Shown here in pieces: positions 42,527 through 54,567 of a stretch of DNA of 64,000 bases; position 1 is the first letter of the stretch; each line of letters opens with the position of its first letter. The stretch comes from Caldovatus sediminis (GTDB taxonomy: Bacteria; Pseudomonadota; Alphaproteobacteria; Acetobacterales; Acetobacteraceae). The position numbers and the translations under genes are program-made. The stretch is from contig NZ_BMKS01000015.1 of the NCBI RefSeq assembly GCF_014644455.1, forward strand, positions 1-64,000. The letters run 5' to 3'. The notes under the pieces were generated by a model. It searched no databases and was not told the DNA's origin. It saw only the letters and a list, made by a program, of their open reading frames with translations.

Positions 42527-43510
42527 CTACAAGGCCGCAGCTTTCCTCTCGGCGAGGGCTGAGAGCAGTGCCGTTGTTGTTACCCCGTCGTGCTCGCCCA
42601 GAACAGCCGCCTTTGCCGCCTCATCGGCCGCACGGGCGAGTTCCGCCTGGGACAGCCCCGCCGCCGCCTCCAGCACGCTCGGCCAGTCTATGTTCACCGG
42701 CTCAAAGGCAGCCAAATGCGCATCGAGGATGCCCCGCGCGACCTCCGGTCCCGGCAGAGCATACGGGATGACGTCGTCGAAGCGCCGGAACAGGGCCTTG
42801 TCGAGCAGCTCAGGATGGTTCGTGGCTGCGACGATCAGGCTCGGCCCATCGTCGTCTTCCAGGAATTGGAGGAACGAGTTCAAGACGCGCCGAATCTCGC
42901 CGACGTCGTTCGGGCCGGCGCGCTGCGCCCCGAGCGCGTCAAACTCGTCGAAGAGGTAGACGCCTCGCTGGACGGCGATCGCGTCGAAAATGAGGCGCAG
43001 TCTCGCCGCCGTCTCGCCCATCATCTTGCCGATCAACCCATCGTAAAGGACGGTGAACAGCGGCAGCTTCAGCTCGCCCGCGAGAGCGGCGGCAGTCATG
43101 GTCTTCCCAGATCCCGGCGGTCCGACCAGGAGCAGCTTGCGGCGTGGTGCTAGGCCGTGCGCGCGCAGCCGTTCCTGCTGACGTTGTTCCCGGAGCACCC
43201 TGGTCAGCCGAGCCTCCAGGTCGGGGGTCAGTACCATGCTGGAGAGTCTAACGTCCGAGTAGCGAGCAGCGAGAAAGCCCGCGATCTCGCCCTTGGGCTG
43301 GGCGATTGGCACAGGGCCGGCACCCCGGCGAGCCACGGTCGCTCGCTTGCCCTTCGCGCTGTCGATCAACTCCCGCAGCTCCTGGGCGAGCTTACCGTGT
43401 CCCTGCCGCGCCTCGTGCGCAGCAAGCTGCGTTGCCACGGAGAGGAAGCGGTCCTCATCTCCGGCGATGTGGCTCTGCAGCAGGGCGACGATGTGGCGGG
43501 ACGTGCTCAT
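42527..43510 (-). CDS. ietA: AAA+ ATPase, IetA-like defence protein
   Basis: This 327-residue protein has a helical N-terminal domain (1-80), then an FtsH/SpoVK-type AAA core with Walker A GPPGSGKT at 130-137, Walker B VYLFDE at 184-189, sensor 1 LIVAATNHPE, and arginine-finger region LFRRFDDVIPY. With the subtilase encoded immediately downstream it forms the two-gene IetAS unit. The ATPase presumably senses or unfolds a target and the protease cuts it; the mechanism is not established as far as I know. ATG 43510 with a candidate promoter about 45 nt upstream. Confidence 0.87.
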   Translation of the reverse strand: MSTSRHIVALLQSHIAGDEDRFLSVATQLAAHEARQGHGKLAQELRELIDSAKGKRATVARRGAGPVPIAQPKGEIAGFLAARYSDVRLSSMVLTPDLEARLTRVLREQRQQERLRAHGLAPRRKLLLVGPPGSGKTMTAAALAGELKLPLFTVLYDGLIGKMMGETAARLRLIFDAIAVQRGVYLFDEFDALGAQRAGPNDVGEIRRVLNSFLQFLEDDDGPSLIVAATNHPELLDKALFRRFDDVIPYALPGPEVARGILDAHLAAFEPVNIDWPSVLEAAAGLSQAELARAADEAAKAAVLGEHDGVTTTALLSALAERKAAAL

Positions 43511-43551
43511 GGCGGCTTCCGGTGCAGTCTCCCTCCTAACGCGGGCGGAAG

Positions 43552-43580
43552 ATTCTAGATGGTGTAGGGGACCTTGTATC
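43552..43580 (-). promoter_or_regulatory. Candidate promoter of the ietA-ietS operon
   Basis: Reading the minus strand, GATACA (43580-43575) and TAGAAT (43557-43552) are separated by 17 bases. The -10 box matches the sigma-70 consensus at five of six positions and the -35 box at three of six. Transcription would begin about 35 nt before the ietA start. Confidence 0.35.
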
Positions 43581-43905
43581 GGCCTAAATCCAAATGGGCC
43601 ACTGAGAGGTGCGTGGCCTGCCTGGGGTCGGCCATGAAAAGTTCGCCCCCTGGAGCTTATGGTGGGGCGCGTAAAGCGCGAACCACGTCGGCCAGGAGCC
43701 CCTTACAAGTCCTTGAATTTTCGCAGTTTATGAGCTTGTAGACTAAATCGGCCAAGTCCCGAGGTTCGGAGAGAACGCGCCGTCTAGAGAGGGAATTCCG
43801 GCCCGCTCCGCCCCCGGCGCTCCCAAGGTTCACGCGCCAACCCTGGCGCAACCTGTGGTTCCAGGCGCCGGCCACCCAACCGGAGAGCGAGTTTGTAGGA
43901 AGGAA
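43581..43905. other. Gap between the defence genes and tRNA-Glu; AT-rich block
   Basis: No convincing gene. A 72-codon frame on the minus strand (43657-43875) has no ribosome site or recognisable product. The notable feature is an AT-rich block at 43702-43747 in otherwise GC-rich DNA, containing CTTACAAG at its left end and CTTGTAG near its right end in inverted relation. It lies on the 3' side of the tRNA gene, where integrating elements usually join. Confidence 0.45.
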
Positions 43906-43981
43906 TGGTGTCCCCTACGGGATTCGAACCCGTGTTGCCGCCGTGAGAGGGCGGTGTCCTAGGCCTCTAGACGAAGGGGAC
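43906..43981 (-). tRNA. tRNA-Glu (anticodon CTC)
   Basis: The acceptor stem GTCCCCT/AGGGGAC closes a complete cloverleaf, with anticodon stem CCGCC/GGCGG around loop CTCTCAC (anticodon CTC), T-arm loop TTCGAAT, discriminator A and an encoded CCA at 43906-43908. The gene is intact. The defence island and prophage lie downstream of its 3' end, the side favoured by integrating elements. Confidence 0.95.
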
Positions 43982-43997
43982 GTTGAAATGCGGCTGC

Positions 43998-44026
43998 TTC
44001 CTATCCCGTCCGCTCAGGCGGATCAA
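43998..44026 (-). promoter_or_regulatory. Candidate promoter of tRNA-Glu
   Basis: TTGATC (44026-44021) and TAGGAA (44003-43998), separated by 17 bases, sit about 17 nt upstream of the mature tRNA 5' end, the usual distance for a stable-RNA promoter. The run of short GC-rich bases after the -10 box resembles a discriminator. Confidence 0.45.
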
Positions 44027-44219
44027 GCGCCCTCCCGAATCTTTCCGCGGCTATCGCATTTGGCCGGGAACAGAGCGGGCGAAGTCGCCCGACCAGCCGG
44101 AGTGGGTCGCGTCGCGTCTGGTGGTGCGGCCGGCCCGGGCGGCCACCGCGGTGATCCTCGGCAGGGTTGGGTTGTCGCGACCTGCGGCTCGGGACCGTGG
44201 CTCGGCCACGACGACCGGC

Positions 44220-44930
44220 GACGGGATCGCCTTCGCGAGATGGCGGAGAAGGGCTTCGATGCGACCCTCCTCCGCGACATGACCGGCGCCGCTCCTAGCG
44301 GGCGCGGCCCCGACCGCCCGGGGCTGCGCAACGGCGAGCGGGAGCGCGACCGGCAGGCCCGCGCCGGCACGGGCGAGCCGCGGATCCCCGGGCGCCGGCG
44401 CGGCTCCTGCTCCCCGGCCTCCCCGGAGGCCCGCAGGACCGCCGCGAAGGCGCTGACGGCGGTGATCGGGAAGGCCCATGTCCAGGGCATCTCCACCCGC
44501 CCGGTCCCGGTGGACGAGCTGGTGCGTGCCATGGGCATGGAGGGCATCAGCTGCAGCCAGGTCTCGCGCCTCTGTGCCGGGATCGGCGGGTGCGCCGGCG
44601 GCCTTCTCGCCCGGCCCATCGGGGGCGATCGGCCGCACCCTGGCTCGGCGCCACCTGCGCCAAGGCCCGCGAGACCGGGCGGATCGTTCCAAGGGGGCCA
44701 TCGCGGTCGTCGTAAATACCGACGGCCGGCGCGAGGTACCCGGCGTGGCGGTCGGCAATTCCGAAGCGGAGCCGTTATGGCCGGACTGCCTGCGCAGCCC
44801 GAGGCGGCGCCGCCTGGCAGGCGCGAAGCTGGTGGTTTCCGACGCCCATGAGGGCCTGAAGGCCGCGGTGACGAAGGAATTCGGCCGTGCCCGCCTGACC
44901 CGGCAGCCCAATCCGGCGAGGGCCATCGCG
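44220..44930 (+). pseudogene. Decayed IS256 (Mutator-type) transposase fragment
   Basis: Pieces of an IS256 transposase appear in successive frames. In one frame KALTAVIGKAHVQGISTRPV and DELVRAMGMEGISCSQVSRL are seen. A second frame gives WLGATCAKARETGRIV around 44640. A third gives AVVVNTDGRREVPGVAVGNS and KLVVSDAHEGLKAAVTKEF, the region carrying a catalytic Asp (SDAHEG). At least two frameshifts and loss of the C-terminus make it inactive. I did not find the terminal inverted repeats. It marks past transposition beside the tRNA-linked island. Confidence 0.8.
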
Positions 44931-45028
44931 CTCCTACACCATGCGATGGGACGCGACCGGGCGAAACGCGCCCTGCCGCTTCAGACGCCCAGGCACGCAC
45001 CCCGCAAGCCCCCGGCGCACGGCGCTCC

Positions 45029-47541
<2,513 letters not shown>

Positions 47542-47599
47542 CCGATGCGGCGAAGCCGGGCAGACCGGACGGAGGTCCGCGCCCGGCGGGCGGCCCGGT

Positions 47600-47907
47600 T
47601 CAGCAGTCGCGGCTGGCGAAGGCGCGCGCTCCGGCCGCGCGATCGGGGCGGCGAGCCGGTATGGGCGGCCTCCGCCTCGGACTGGCGCACCGCGGCCAGC
47701 GCCCCCCGGCAGCAGGTGTCGCCCGCGGCCGCGGAGGCGACGTAGTCGGGCGCGCCATGGCGTCCCGTCGGCGTGGCGCGTGGTAGCCCGGCGCCGTCGC
47801 CGCCATCGGCGGGTAGTAGGCCGGCTGCTCGCTGACCGCCGCGCAGGCGCCGAGGCCGGCCAGGGCGAGCGCGACCAGCGTCGCGCGCCCGGCAGGGTTC
47901 GGGGCAT
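47600..47907 (-). pseudogene. Remnant of a small lipoprotein gene
   Basis: One frame reads a lipoprotein signal (GRATLVALALAGLGACAAV, lipobox LGAC) but has no start codon in frame: the only nearby ATG (47907) is in another frame. Further on, the frame that looks coding changes again (DYVASAAAGDTCCRGALAAV). Two frame breaks in about 100 codons suggest a decayed or misassembled gene. The rest of the 47542-47992 interval holds nothing I can support. Confidence 0.45.
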
Positions 47908-47992
47908 GGCTCGTCCCCCTGCCCGGCGCAGCGCGGCTCCGCCTGCCGCGGTTTCCCGCGGAACGCAGCCCTCGCGGCTGGTCCGTCCCGGC

Positions 47993-48391
47993 CTACTGGA
48001 CCGCCTCGGCCTCCACCTCGACCAGGAAGCGAGGATCGGCGAGGCCCGCGACGAGGAGCAGCGTGCTCGCCGGCACGTGCGCGCCGAAGAAGGCGGCGCG
48101 CTGCTCGCGCCAGGCGCCGATCAGCGCCCGCTCGGTGAGGAACACCGTCACCTTCACCACGTCCGAGGGTGCCATGCCGTGCGCGCGCAGCACCGTGCCG
48201 AGGTTCGCGAGCGCCTGCTCGACCTGCGCCTCGCCGCCCTCGGCGAGGCTGCCGTCGGGCTTCAGCCCGACCTGGCCGGAGACCACGAGCCGCCGCGCGG
48301 GCCCGCCCTCGATCAGCGCCGCGTGCGCGTAGCGCCCGCCGGTGGAATGGACGCCCTCGGGATTGCCGAACCGGATCGTCGCCATCGTCAT
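47993..48391 (-). CDS. RidA-family protein
   Basis: This 132-residue protein has the RidA/YjgF fold signature: IRFGNPEGVHSTGGRYAHAA, VVSGQVGLKPDGS, EAQVEQALANLGTVLRAHG, VVKVTVFLTE, and the ending DPRFLVEVEAEAVQ. Members hydrolyse reactive enamine/imine intermediates, but the conserved Arg of true RidA (near SRILLVADLPD-type motifs) is not evident here (ASTLLLVAGLADPRF), so this may be a divergent subgroup with another role. ATG 48391 overlaps the stop of the lipoprotein gene. Confidence 0.85.
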   Translation of the reverse strand: MTMATIRFGNPEGVHSTGGRYAHAALIEGGPARRLVVSGQVGLKPDGSLAEGGEAQVEQALANLGTVLRAHGMAPSDVVKVTVFLTERALIGAWREQRAAFFGAHVPASTLLLVAGLADPRFLVEVEAEAVQ

Positions 48392-49122
48392 CGCCCTCCC
48401 ATCTGGCGCGGCAGGTCCTCGCGCAGCACCTCTTCCGGCCCGCCTAGGCCGCCCGCGCCCGGCGGCGGCGCCACGCCGGGCGGCGGCGACGCCAGCAGCC
48501 AGCCGCGCAGGTTGCGCCGGATCTGATACTCCAGCTCGACGTTCATCGCGTCCATGGCCGCCCGCACCACGCGGTCCGCCGCGGCCGACCTGCGCTCGGG
48601 GCTGGTCGGACCGGGCGCGGTCAGCACCCGGCGCGCCTGCGCCTCGACGAAGCCGGTGCCGCCGCCCTCGCCGGCGAAGAGGTCGAGCCGGCAGCGGAGC
48701 GCGCAGACCAGCCGCTCGCCGCCGCGGGCGAACATCCCGCCGGGCAGGTCGTTGCGGACCAGGGACGCCTCCTGGATGGTGAAGCGCGCGACGCCGCTCG
48801 ATCCGGCGGGAACGAGGCGATCGCGCGCCATGGTCGCCATCGCCTCGGCCGGGATGATCGGGGCCGGCCCCATCACCGCGCCGGCCGGGCCGCTCGGCGG
48901 CGGGCCGATCTCGATGTCGGCGACGTTGAGGCGAAGCGGCGTCAGGTGCGCGTAGCCCGGCGGCGGACCGAAGGCGACCGCCGGCGCCGACCCGTCCTCC
49001 GCGCAGCCCGCGGGCGCGAGGCCGACCAGCGGGGACAGCCCGCCGGCCAGCAGGATGCGGCGGCGCGGCAGGCGTGGCGCCCCGTGCGGAACTCCGGGCT
49101 CGATCGGCGGCGGCGTCGGCAT
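48388..49122 (-). CDS. Putative lipoprotein of unknown function
   Basis: From ATG 49122 the 244-residue protein has a basic region (RLPRRR), a hydrophobic stretch (ILLAGGLSPLVGLAPAG) and a lipobox-like LAPAGC at about residue 43, so export and lipidation are likely; the twin-arginine style RRR before the core is compatible with Tat export. The mature part is beta-rich with a segment NVELEYQIRRNLRGWLL near the end. A purine-rich GGGGGAG precedes the start. It is coupled to the RidA gene downstream. No family recognised. Confidence 0.75.
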   Translation of the reverse strand: MPTPPPIEPGVPHGAPRLPRRRILLAGGLSPLVGLAPAGCAEDGSAPAVAFGPPPGYAHLTPLRLNVADIEIGPPPSGPAGAVMGPAPIIPAEAMATMARDRLVPAGSSGVARFTIQEASLVRNDLPGGMFARGGERLVCALRCRLDLFAGEGGGTGFVEAQARRVLTAPGPTSPERRSAAADRVVRAAMDAMNVELEYQIRRNLRGWLLASPPPGVAPPPGAGGLGGPEEVLREDLPRQMGGR

Positions 49123-49167
49123 CGCTCCCCCAGGCAGGCCGTTGCGCGGGCAAGCGCAGCAAACCAC

Positions 49168-50163
49168 TCAGCCGCGCCGGGCGCCACCCTGGAGCTCGCT
49201 CCGCTCGAAGCGGAAGCCGAGGTTGCAGAACTCGCAGTTCATGGTGATCGCGCCGTCCTCCTCGGCCATGTGGTCCAGGTCCTCCTCCGGGAAGCGCTCC
49301 AGGATGCCGGCCAGCCGGGCGCGCGAGCAGCGGCAGCCGTAGGACAGGCTGCGCGCCCGGTCGAGCACCACCCGGCCCTCGGTGGCGAAGAGCCGCCGCA
49401 GCAGCGCGGGGCCCGGGAGGGAATCGTCGAGGAGCTCGGCGTCGGTCAGCGTCGCCGCGAGGGCGCGCGCCGTGCGCCAGGCCTCCGCGCCCGCGGCCGC
49501 CGCGTCGGGTTCGCCCCGGCCGGCGACGGCGATCCGCTCGAGGAACAGGGCGCCGGCGCGCCAGGCGGTGTCCTCCCCCGCCCGTGCCGCGGCGAGGTGG
49601 ACGTGGGTCGGAAGCTGCGCGGAGGCGCCGAAGTAGTGCTCCGCCATCTGCGACAGCGTCGCGCCCTCGATCGCGACGAGACCCTGGTAGCGGGTCATGT
49701 CCGGACCCTGGTCGCAGGTGAAGGCGAGGTGGCCCTTGCCGAGCAGCGCCGCGGCGTCGGGCGCCTCGCCGGCCTCGAGCAGCGCGGCGAGGCGGTCGGG
49801 GCGGCTGCGCACATAGCCGCGCAGCGCGCCCTGGTCGGTGCAGTCGGCCAGCAGCACCGGCACCGGCCCGTTGCCCTGCGCCTGGAGCGAGAAGCTGCCG
49901 CTGAACTTCAGCGCCGCCGCGAGCCCGGCGACCAGCGCGAGCGCCTGGCCGAGCAGCGTGGCGACCACGGGCGGGTGCTCGTGGCGGCTGAGGATCGCCT
50001 CGGCCAACGGGCCGAGCCGGACCAGCCGTCCGCGGATGGGCTGCCCCTCGAGATGGAAGGGCAGCACGCCGCGCGGCACCACGAGGTCGGGCACCGGCGG
50101 GCGGCCATGGTCGAGGAAGGCCGGCAGGGCGGAGGACGTGGATCGGTCGGCGGGAGGAGGCAC
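49168..50163 (-). CDS. hslO: Redox-regulated chaperone Hsp33
   Basis: This 331-residue protein has the N-terminal HSP33 domain (LLGQALALVAGLAAALKFSG, QAQGNGPVPVLLADCTDQG) and the C-terminal zinc switch with C-x-C (YGCRCSRAR) and C-x2-C (NCEFCNLGF) pairs, conserved in register. Under oxidation the zinc is lost and the protein holds unfolding clients. Starts at GTG 50163, divergent from ftsK with about 260 bp between the starts. Confidence 0.92.
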   Translation of the reverse strand: MPPPADRSTSSALPAFLDHGRPPVPDLVVPRGVLPFHLEGQPIRGRLVRLGPLAEAILSRHEHPPVVATLLGQALALVAGLAAALKFSGSFSLQAQGNGPVPVLLADCTDQGALRGYVRSRPDRLAALLEAGEAPDAAALLGKGHLAFTCDQGPDMTRYQGLVAIEGATLSQMAEHYFGASAQLPTHVHLAAARAGEDTAWRAGALFLERIAVAGRGEPDAAAAGAEAWRTARALAATLTDAELLDDSLPGPALLRRLFATEGRVVLDRARSLSYGCRCSRARLAGILERFPEEDLDHMAEEDGAITMNCEFCNLGFRFERSELQGGARRG

Positions 50164-50423
50164 GATGCGCGCTTTCGACGGGATCGGGGGGAGAGCCCCC
50201 TAGATAGGCGCCCCCCCGTCCCGGGACCATCGCCGGCGAGACTGCCGGCGGTCCGCGCCGCTCCGCCGCCGTGCCGACTGCGGCGCGGCCGCTCCGGCGC
50301 TGCCGGCCGCGCGGGGAGCGAGAGTGCCGCCATGGCGCGCAGGGACCCGGCCAGGCTGGCGAAGGTGCTGACCGGGCAAGCGTTTCCCGTGTATGATTGC
50401 GGTTCGATATCAAGCAGCCCCCG

Positions 50424-53054
50424 ATGCCACGCGCCACCGATGCCCTCGCTGCCGACCGATCCGCCGGCTCCTCCGGCCGGGTCGCCTCCGGCCCGCGCCG
50501 CTTCGCCTCGCCCGTCGTCCGCGCCGTGCTGCGCCGGCGCATCCGGGAGTTCCTTGGCCTGGCGCTGGCGCTGGCGGGGCTGGCGCTGCTGCTCGCGCTG
50601 GCCAGCCATGATCCGGCCGATCCGTCGCTGAACACCGCGACCGATCGGGCGGCGACGAACCTGGCAGGGCCGGTCGGCGCGCTGGTGTCCGACCTGCTGC
50701 TCCAGGGCGTCGGCTTCGCGGCGCTGCTGCCGGTGCTCTGTCTGCTCGCCTGGGCGTGGCGACTGGCGTCGCATCGCGGGCTCGACCCCTTCGCCGGCCG
50801 GGTCGCGGCGCTGCTCGCGGCGCTGCCGCTGCTCGCCGCCGTGCTCACCCTGCTGCCGCTGCCCGCCTCCCTTCCGGTCGAGGCGGGGCCGGGCGGCGCG
50901 GCCGGCCCGCTGGTGGCGCGGCTGGTGGTCGAGGGGCTGTCGGACTGGTTCGGACCGCTCGGCACGGCGATCGGCCACGCGCTGCTGGCGGGCGCCGCGG
51001 CCGGGCTGGGCTTCGTCGCCTGCGGGCTCACTCCCGGCGAGTGGCGCGGCGTCGGACGGGCGGCGGCCCGCGCGGGGCGGCACGGCGTCGGGCTCGCCCG
51101 CCTCGTCCTGTGGCCGCTGCGCCGCCGCGACTCGCGGCCTGCTCGCGCCTCGCCCGTGGTCGCGCCGCGGGACGAGCCGACGCGCGCCGCCGAGGCGCCG
51201 CCGCGGCGTCCTCCGGCGCTGCTGGCGCGCGCCTTCGGCGGCGGGTGGTGGCCGCCGCTGCTGCGCCGCGAGCGGCGCGGTCACGGCCACGGCGCGGTGC
51301 CGCTCGGCGCCGTGCTGCGCGCCGCCGACGCCGCGGCTGCCGGGGCGGCGCATGCGTCGCCGGCCGGCCGGCATGGCGGTGGCGCCTATGTCCCTCCCGA
51401 GCCGCCGGTGGTGCCCGAGGCGCAGCGCCCGGGGCGCATGGCCGCTCCGCCCGACGCGCCGCGCGTCGCCGAGCGCGCGCCGGATCCGAGGAAGAGCGCC
51501 GCCGCGCTGCAGCCGAGCCTCGCGCTGGAGGACGGCGCCTGGCGCCTGCCGCCGCTCGACCTGCTGGCCGAGCCGGGCGCGAGGCGCGGCGCCGGGCGGC
51601 CGAGCGAGGAGGCGCTGCAGGGCAACGCCCGCCTGCTCGAGAGCGTGCTCGAGGACTACGGCGTGCGCGGGCGCATCGTCGAGATCCGCCCCGGCCCCGT
51701 GGTCACGCTCTACGAGCTGGAGCCGGCGCCGGGGACGAAGAGCGCGCGCGTCATCGGCCTCGCCGACGACATCGCGCGCTCGATGAGCGTGCTCGCGGTG
51801 CGCATCGCCACCGTCCCCGGGCGCAACGTCATCGGCATCGAGCTGCCGAACGCGCGGCGCGAGACGGTGTTCTTGCGCGAGCTGCTGGAATCGGAGGACT
51901 GGGCGCGCCATCCGGGGCGGCTCAACCTCGCGCTCGGCAAGGACATCGGCGGCGCGCCGGTGATCGCCGACCTCGCCCGCATGCCGCACCTGCTGATCGC
52001 CGGCACCACCGGCTCGGGCAAGTCGGTCGCCGTGAACACGATGATCCTGAGCCTGCTCTACCGGCTGAGCCCGGACGAGTGCCGGTTCATCATGATCGAC
52101 CCGAAGATGCTGGAGCTCTCGGTCTACGACCGCATCCCGCATCTGCTGGCGCCCGTCGTCACCGAGCCGCCCAAGGCGATCGGCGCGCTGAAGTGGACGG
52201 TGCGCGAGATGGAGCGGCGCTACCGCGCCATGTCGCAGCTCGGCGTGCGCAACATCGCGGGCTACAACGAGAAGGTGACGGAGGCGCGCCGCCGCGGCGA
52301 GGTGCTGACGCGCCGCGTGCAGACCGGCTTCGACCCGGAGACGGGCAAGCCGGTGTTCGAGGACCAGCCGCTCACGCTCGAGCCGCTGCCGATGATCGTC
52401 GTCGTCATAGACGAGATGGCCGACCTGATGATCGTCGCCGGCAAGGAGATCGAGGCGGCGGTGCAGCGCCTGGCGCAGATGGCGCGCGCGGCGGGCATCC
52501 ACGTGATCATGGCGACGCAGCGGCCCTCGGTGGACGTGATCACCGGCACGATCAAGGCGAACTTCCCGACCCGCATCTCCTTCCAGGTGACCTCGAAGAT
52601 CGACAGCCGCACCATCCTCGGCGAGCAGGGGGCGGAGCAGCTCCTCGGCCAGGGCGACATGCTGCACATGGCGGGCGGCGGCCGCATCAGCCGCGTGCAC
52701 GGGCCGTTCGTGAGCGACGCGGAGGTCGAGCGCGTCGTCGCCTTCCTGCGCGAGCAGGGCGAGCCGAGCTACGTCGAGGAGGTGACGGAGACCGACGAGG
52801 AGGGCAGCGAGGCCGGGGGCCTGTCGCTCTCCGGCATCGCGGGCGCGAGCGAGGGCGAGAAGAGCCTGTTCGACCAGGCGGTGCGCCTCGTCACCATCGA
52901 GGGCAAGGCGAGCACCAGCTTCCTCCAGCGCCACCTGCAGATCGGCTACAACCGCGCGGCCAAGCTGATCGAGCAGATGGAGAAGGAGGGCATCGTCGGG
53001 CCGGCGAACCACGTCGGCAAGCGCGAGGTGCTGGCGCGGCGGACGGAGGAGTGA
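50424..53054 (+). CDS. ftsK: DNA translocase FtsK
   Basis: This 876-residue protein has N-terminal membrane segments (residues about 45-200, four hydrophobic spans), a Pro/Ala/Arg linker (about 225-390), then the alpha/beta motor with Walker A GTTGSGKS near 527, Walker [13 protein letters not shown], and [20 protein letters not shown]. It ends with the gamma winged helix ([20 protein letters not shown], then [15 protein letters not shown]). It pumps chromosome ends through the closing septum. ATG 50424 is preferred over a TTG nine codons upstream. Confidence 0.94.
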   Translation: MPRATDALAADRSAGSSGRVASGPRRFASPVVRAVLRRRIREFLGLALALAGLALLLALASHDPADPSLNTATDRAATNLAGPVGALVSDLLLQGVGFAALLPVLCLLAWAWRLASHRGLDPFAGRVAALLAALPLLAAVLTLLPLPASLPVEAGPGGAAGPLVARLVVEGLSDWFGPLGTAIGHALLAGAAAGLGFVACGLTPGEWRGVGRAAARAGRHGVGLARLVLWPLRRRDSRPARASPVVAPRDEPTRAAEAPPRRPPALLARAFGGGWWPPLLRRERRGHGHGAVPLGAVLRAADAAAAGAAHASPAGRHGGGAYVPPEPPVVPEAQRPGRMAAPPDAPRVAERAPDPRKSAAALQPSLALEDGAWRLPPLDLLAEPGARRGAGRPSEEALQGNARLLESVLEDYGVRGRIVEIRPGPVVTLYELEPAPGTKSARVIGLADDIARSMSVLAVRIATVPGRNVIGIELPNARRETVFLRELLESEDWARHPGRLNLALGKDIGGAPVIADLARMPHLLIAGTTGSGKSVAVNTMILSLLYRLSPDECRFIMIDPKMLELSVYDRIPHLLAPVVTEPPKAIGALKWTVREMERRYRAMSQLGVRNIAGYNEKVTEARRRGEVLTRRVQTGFDPETGKPVFEDQPLTLEPLPMIVVVIDEMADLMIVAGKEIEAAVQRLAQMARAAGIHVIMATQRPSVDVITGTIKANFPTRISFQVTSKIDSRTILGEQGAEQLLGQGDMLHMAGGGRISRVHGPFVSDAEVERVVAFLREQGEPSYVEEVTETDEEGSEAGGLSLSGIAGASEGEKSLFDQAVRLVTIEGKASTSFLQRHLQIGYNRAAKLIEQMEKEGIVGPANHVGKREVLARRTEE

Positions 53055-53215
53055 GGGCGGGAGCGGACGGCGGGCGCGGCGCTCCCCGCGTCGGCGCGGC
53101 GGCGACGCAGGAGAGGGGGCGGGACGGTGGCGCGGCCCGGCGCCGTCCCGCGCCCGCGCTTGATTCGGCCAGCGGTGCCGGACGACGGTGCGCGGCGTTC
53201 CGGGGAGTGTTCCGC

Positions 53216-53737
53216 ATGCGCCGCACTGCGCTCGCCCTTGTCGCCGGCGCCGCGCCTGCCGCCGCGCGATATCGCCGTCACCTATCGCCTCGCCGGGGAC
53301 CGGGAGATGCGCATCGCCTGGCTCAGCGGCGAGCAGCGCATGCGGGTGGACATGCCCGAGGGCCAGGGCGCGATGATCATGGACCTGAAGGAGCGCCGCG
53401 CCTTCCTGTGATGGATGCGCTGCGCGTGGTCATAGAGATCCCGGCCGGCGGGAGCCTGCCCTGGCCGGTCCAGATCCCGCCGAACGCCCGGCTGACGCGC
53501 GAGGGCAGCGACCGCGTCGCCGGCCATTCCTGCACCGTCTGGCAGGTGCAGGAGCAGAACGGCCGGCGCGGCTCCGCCCGCGTCACCGCCGATGGGGTGC
53601 TGTTGCACGCCCGCGGGCCCGACGGCGCGGAGGGAATCGAGGCGACGCGCGTCGCCTACGGGCCGCAGGAGCCCGCGCGTTTCCGTCCGCCGGCCGACTA
53701 CCGGACGGAGTCGATGCACATGCCGCCGCCGCGCTGA
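53216..53737 (+). pseudogene. Periplasmic protein gene interrupted by two compensating frameshifts (DUF4412-like?)
   Basis: A signal peptide (MRRTALALVAGAAPAAA) starts at ATG 53216. The conserved-looking next part (DIAVTYRLAGDREMRIAWLS, then GAMIMDLKERRAFL) is in another frame, and from 53411 the first frame resumes (MDALRVVIEIPAGGS, later GHSCTVWQVQEQNG). One extra base near 53265 and one missing base near 53409 would restore a single protein of about 170 residues. An independent 108-residue ORF (53411-53737) is the alternative reading. The beta-rich sequence resembles DUF4412-type periplasmic proteins, but that is a guess. LolA genes often occupy this place after ftsK; this is not one. Confidence 0.6.
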
Positions 53738-53876
53738 CGCCGCCCCTCTCCGGGCCGGGCGAGGCGGCCGGGGCGCTCTCGCTCACGCGCGTGCGACTCC
53801 CGCCGGCGGCGATGGTGCGTGCCTTCGCGCAGTGCGGCGACTATGTTGCCGCGGCTGCTCCGGGAGGAACGCCGCC

Positions 53877-54554
53877 ATGAAGCTCTATTATTTCCCCGGC
53901 TCGACCACCTGCCGCCCGGTCCAGATGTTCGCCGCCGAGGCGGGCGTCCCGCTGGCGCTGGAGACCGTGGACCTGATGTCGGGCGCCCACCTCACCGCCG
54001 CGTTCGGGGCGATCAATGCCAACCGGTGCGTTCCGGTGCTCGAGGAGCCGGACGGCTTCCGCCTCGCGGAGTCCTCGGCGATCCTCAAGTACCTGGCTGA
54101 GAAGGCCGGCTCGCCCGCCTACCCGTCCGACCCGCGCGGGCGGGCGCGGGTCAACGCGCAGATGGACTGGTTCAACACCGGCTTCTACCGGGAATTCGGC
54201 TACGGCTTCGTCTATCCGCAGATCCTGCCCCACCTCGGCTGGAAGGGCCCGGCGGTGCAGGCGGCGGTGCTGGCGCGCGGCGCCGAGCGGTCCGCGCAGC
54301 TGATGGGCGTCCTGAACGACCACTGGCTCGGCGGGGACGGCCCCTATCTCGGCGGCGCCGACCCCGACCTGGCGGATTACCTGGGCGTCTGCTTCGCCAG
54401 CATCGGCGAGATGATCGCCTTCGACTTCGCGCCCTATCCGCGCATCACGCGCTGGATGGAGGCGATGCGCGCGCGGCCCTGCTGGGCCGAGGTCAACGGG
54501 CCGTGGGAGGCCTGGCGCGACCACTGCCTCGCGCAGCGGACGGCGAAGGCCTGA
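53877..54554 (+). CDS. Glutathione S-transferase
   Basis: This 225-residue protein has the thioredoxin-fold N-terminal domain (MKLYYFPGSTTCRPVQMFA, NANRCVPVLEEPDG, LAESSAILKYLAEK, with the ES pair that binds glutathione) and the helical C-terminal domain (YLGGADPDLADYLGV). It may conjugate or isomerise electrophiles; the substrate is unknown. A good GGGAGGAAC ribosome site precedes ATG 53877. The glyoxalase-fold gene follows by 13 nt, so the two may form a small detoxification operon. Confidence 0.9.
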   Translation: MKLYYFPGSTTCRPVQMFAAEAGVPLALETVDLMSGAHLTAAFGAINANRCVPVLEEPDGFRLAESSAILKYLAEKAGSPAYPSDPRGRARVNAQMDWFNTGFYREFGYGFVYPQILPHLGWKGPAVQAAVLARGAERSAQLMGVLNDHWLGGDGPYLGGADPDLADYLGVCFASIGEMIAFDFAPYPRITRWMEAMRARPCWAEVNGPWEAWRDHCLAQRTAKA

Positions 54555-54567
54555 AGGGGGGCGGGCC

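Noticed and set aside
43657-43875. A 72-codon minus-strand frame containing LVYKLINCENSRTCKG
   Set aside because: The distinctive part is just the AT-rich block translated; no start signal or known family, so I treat the DNA block, not a protein, as the feature.
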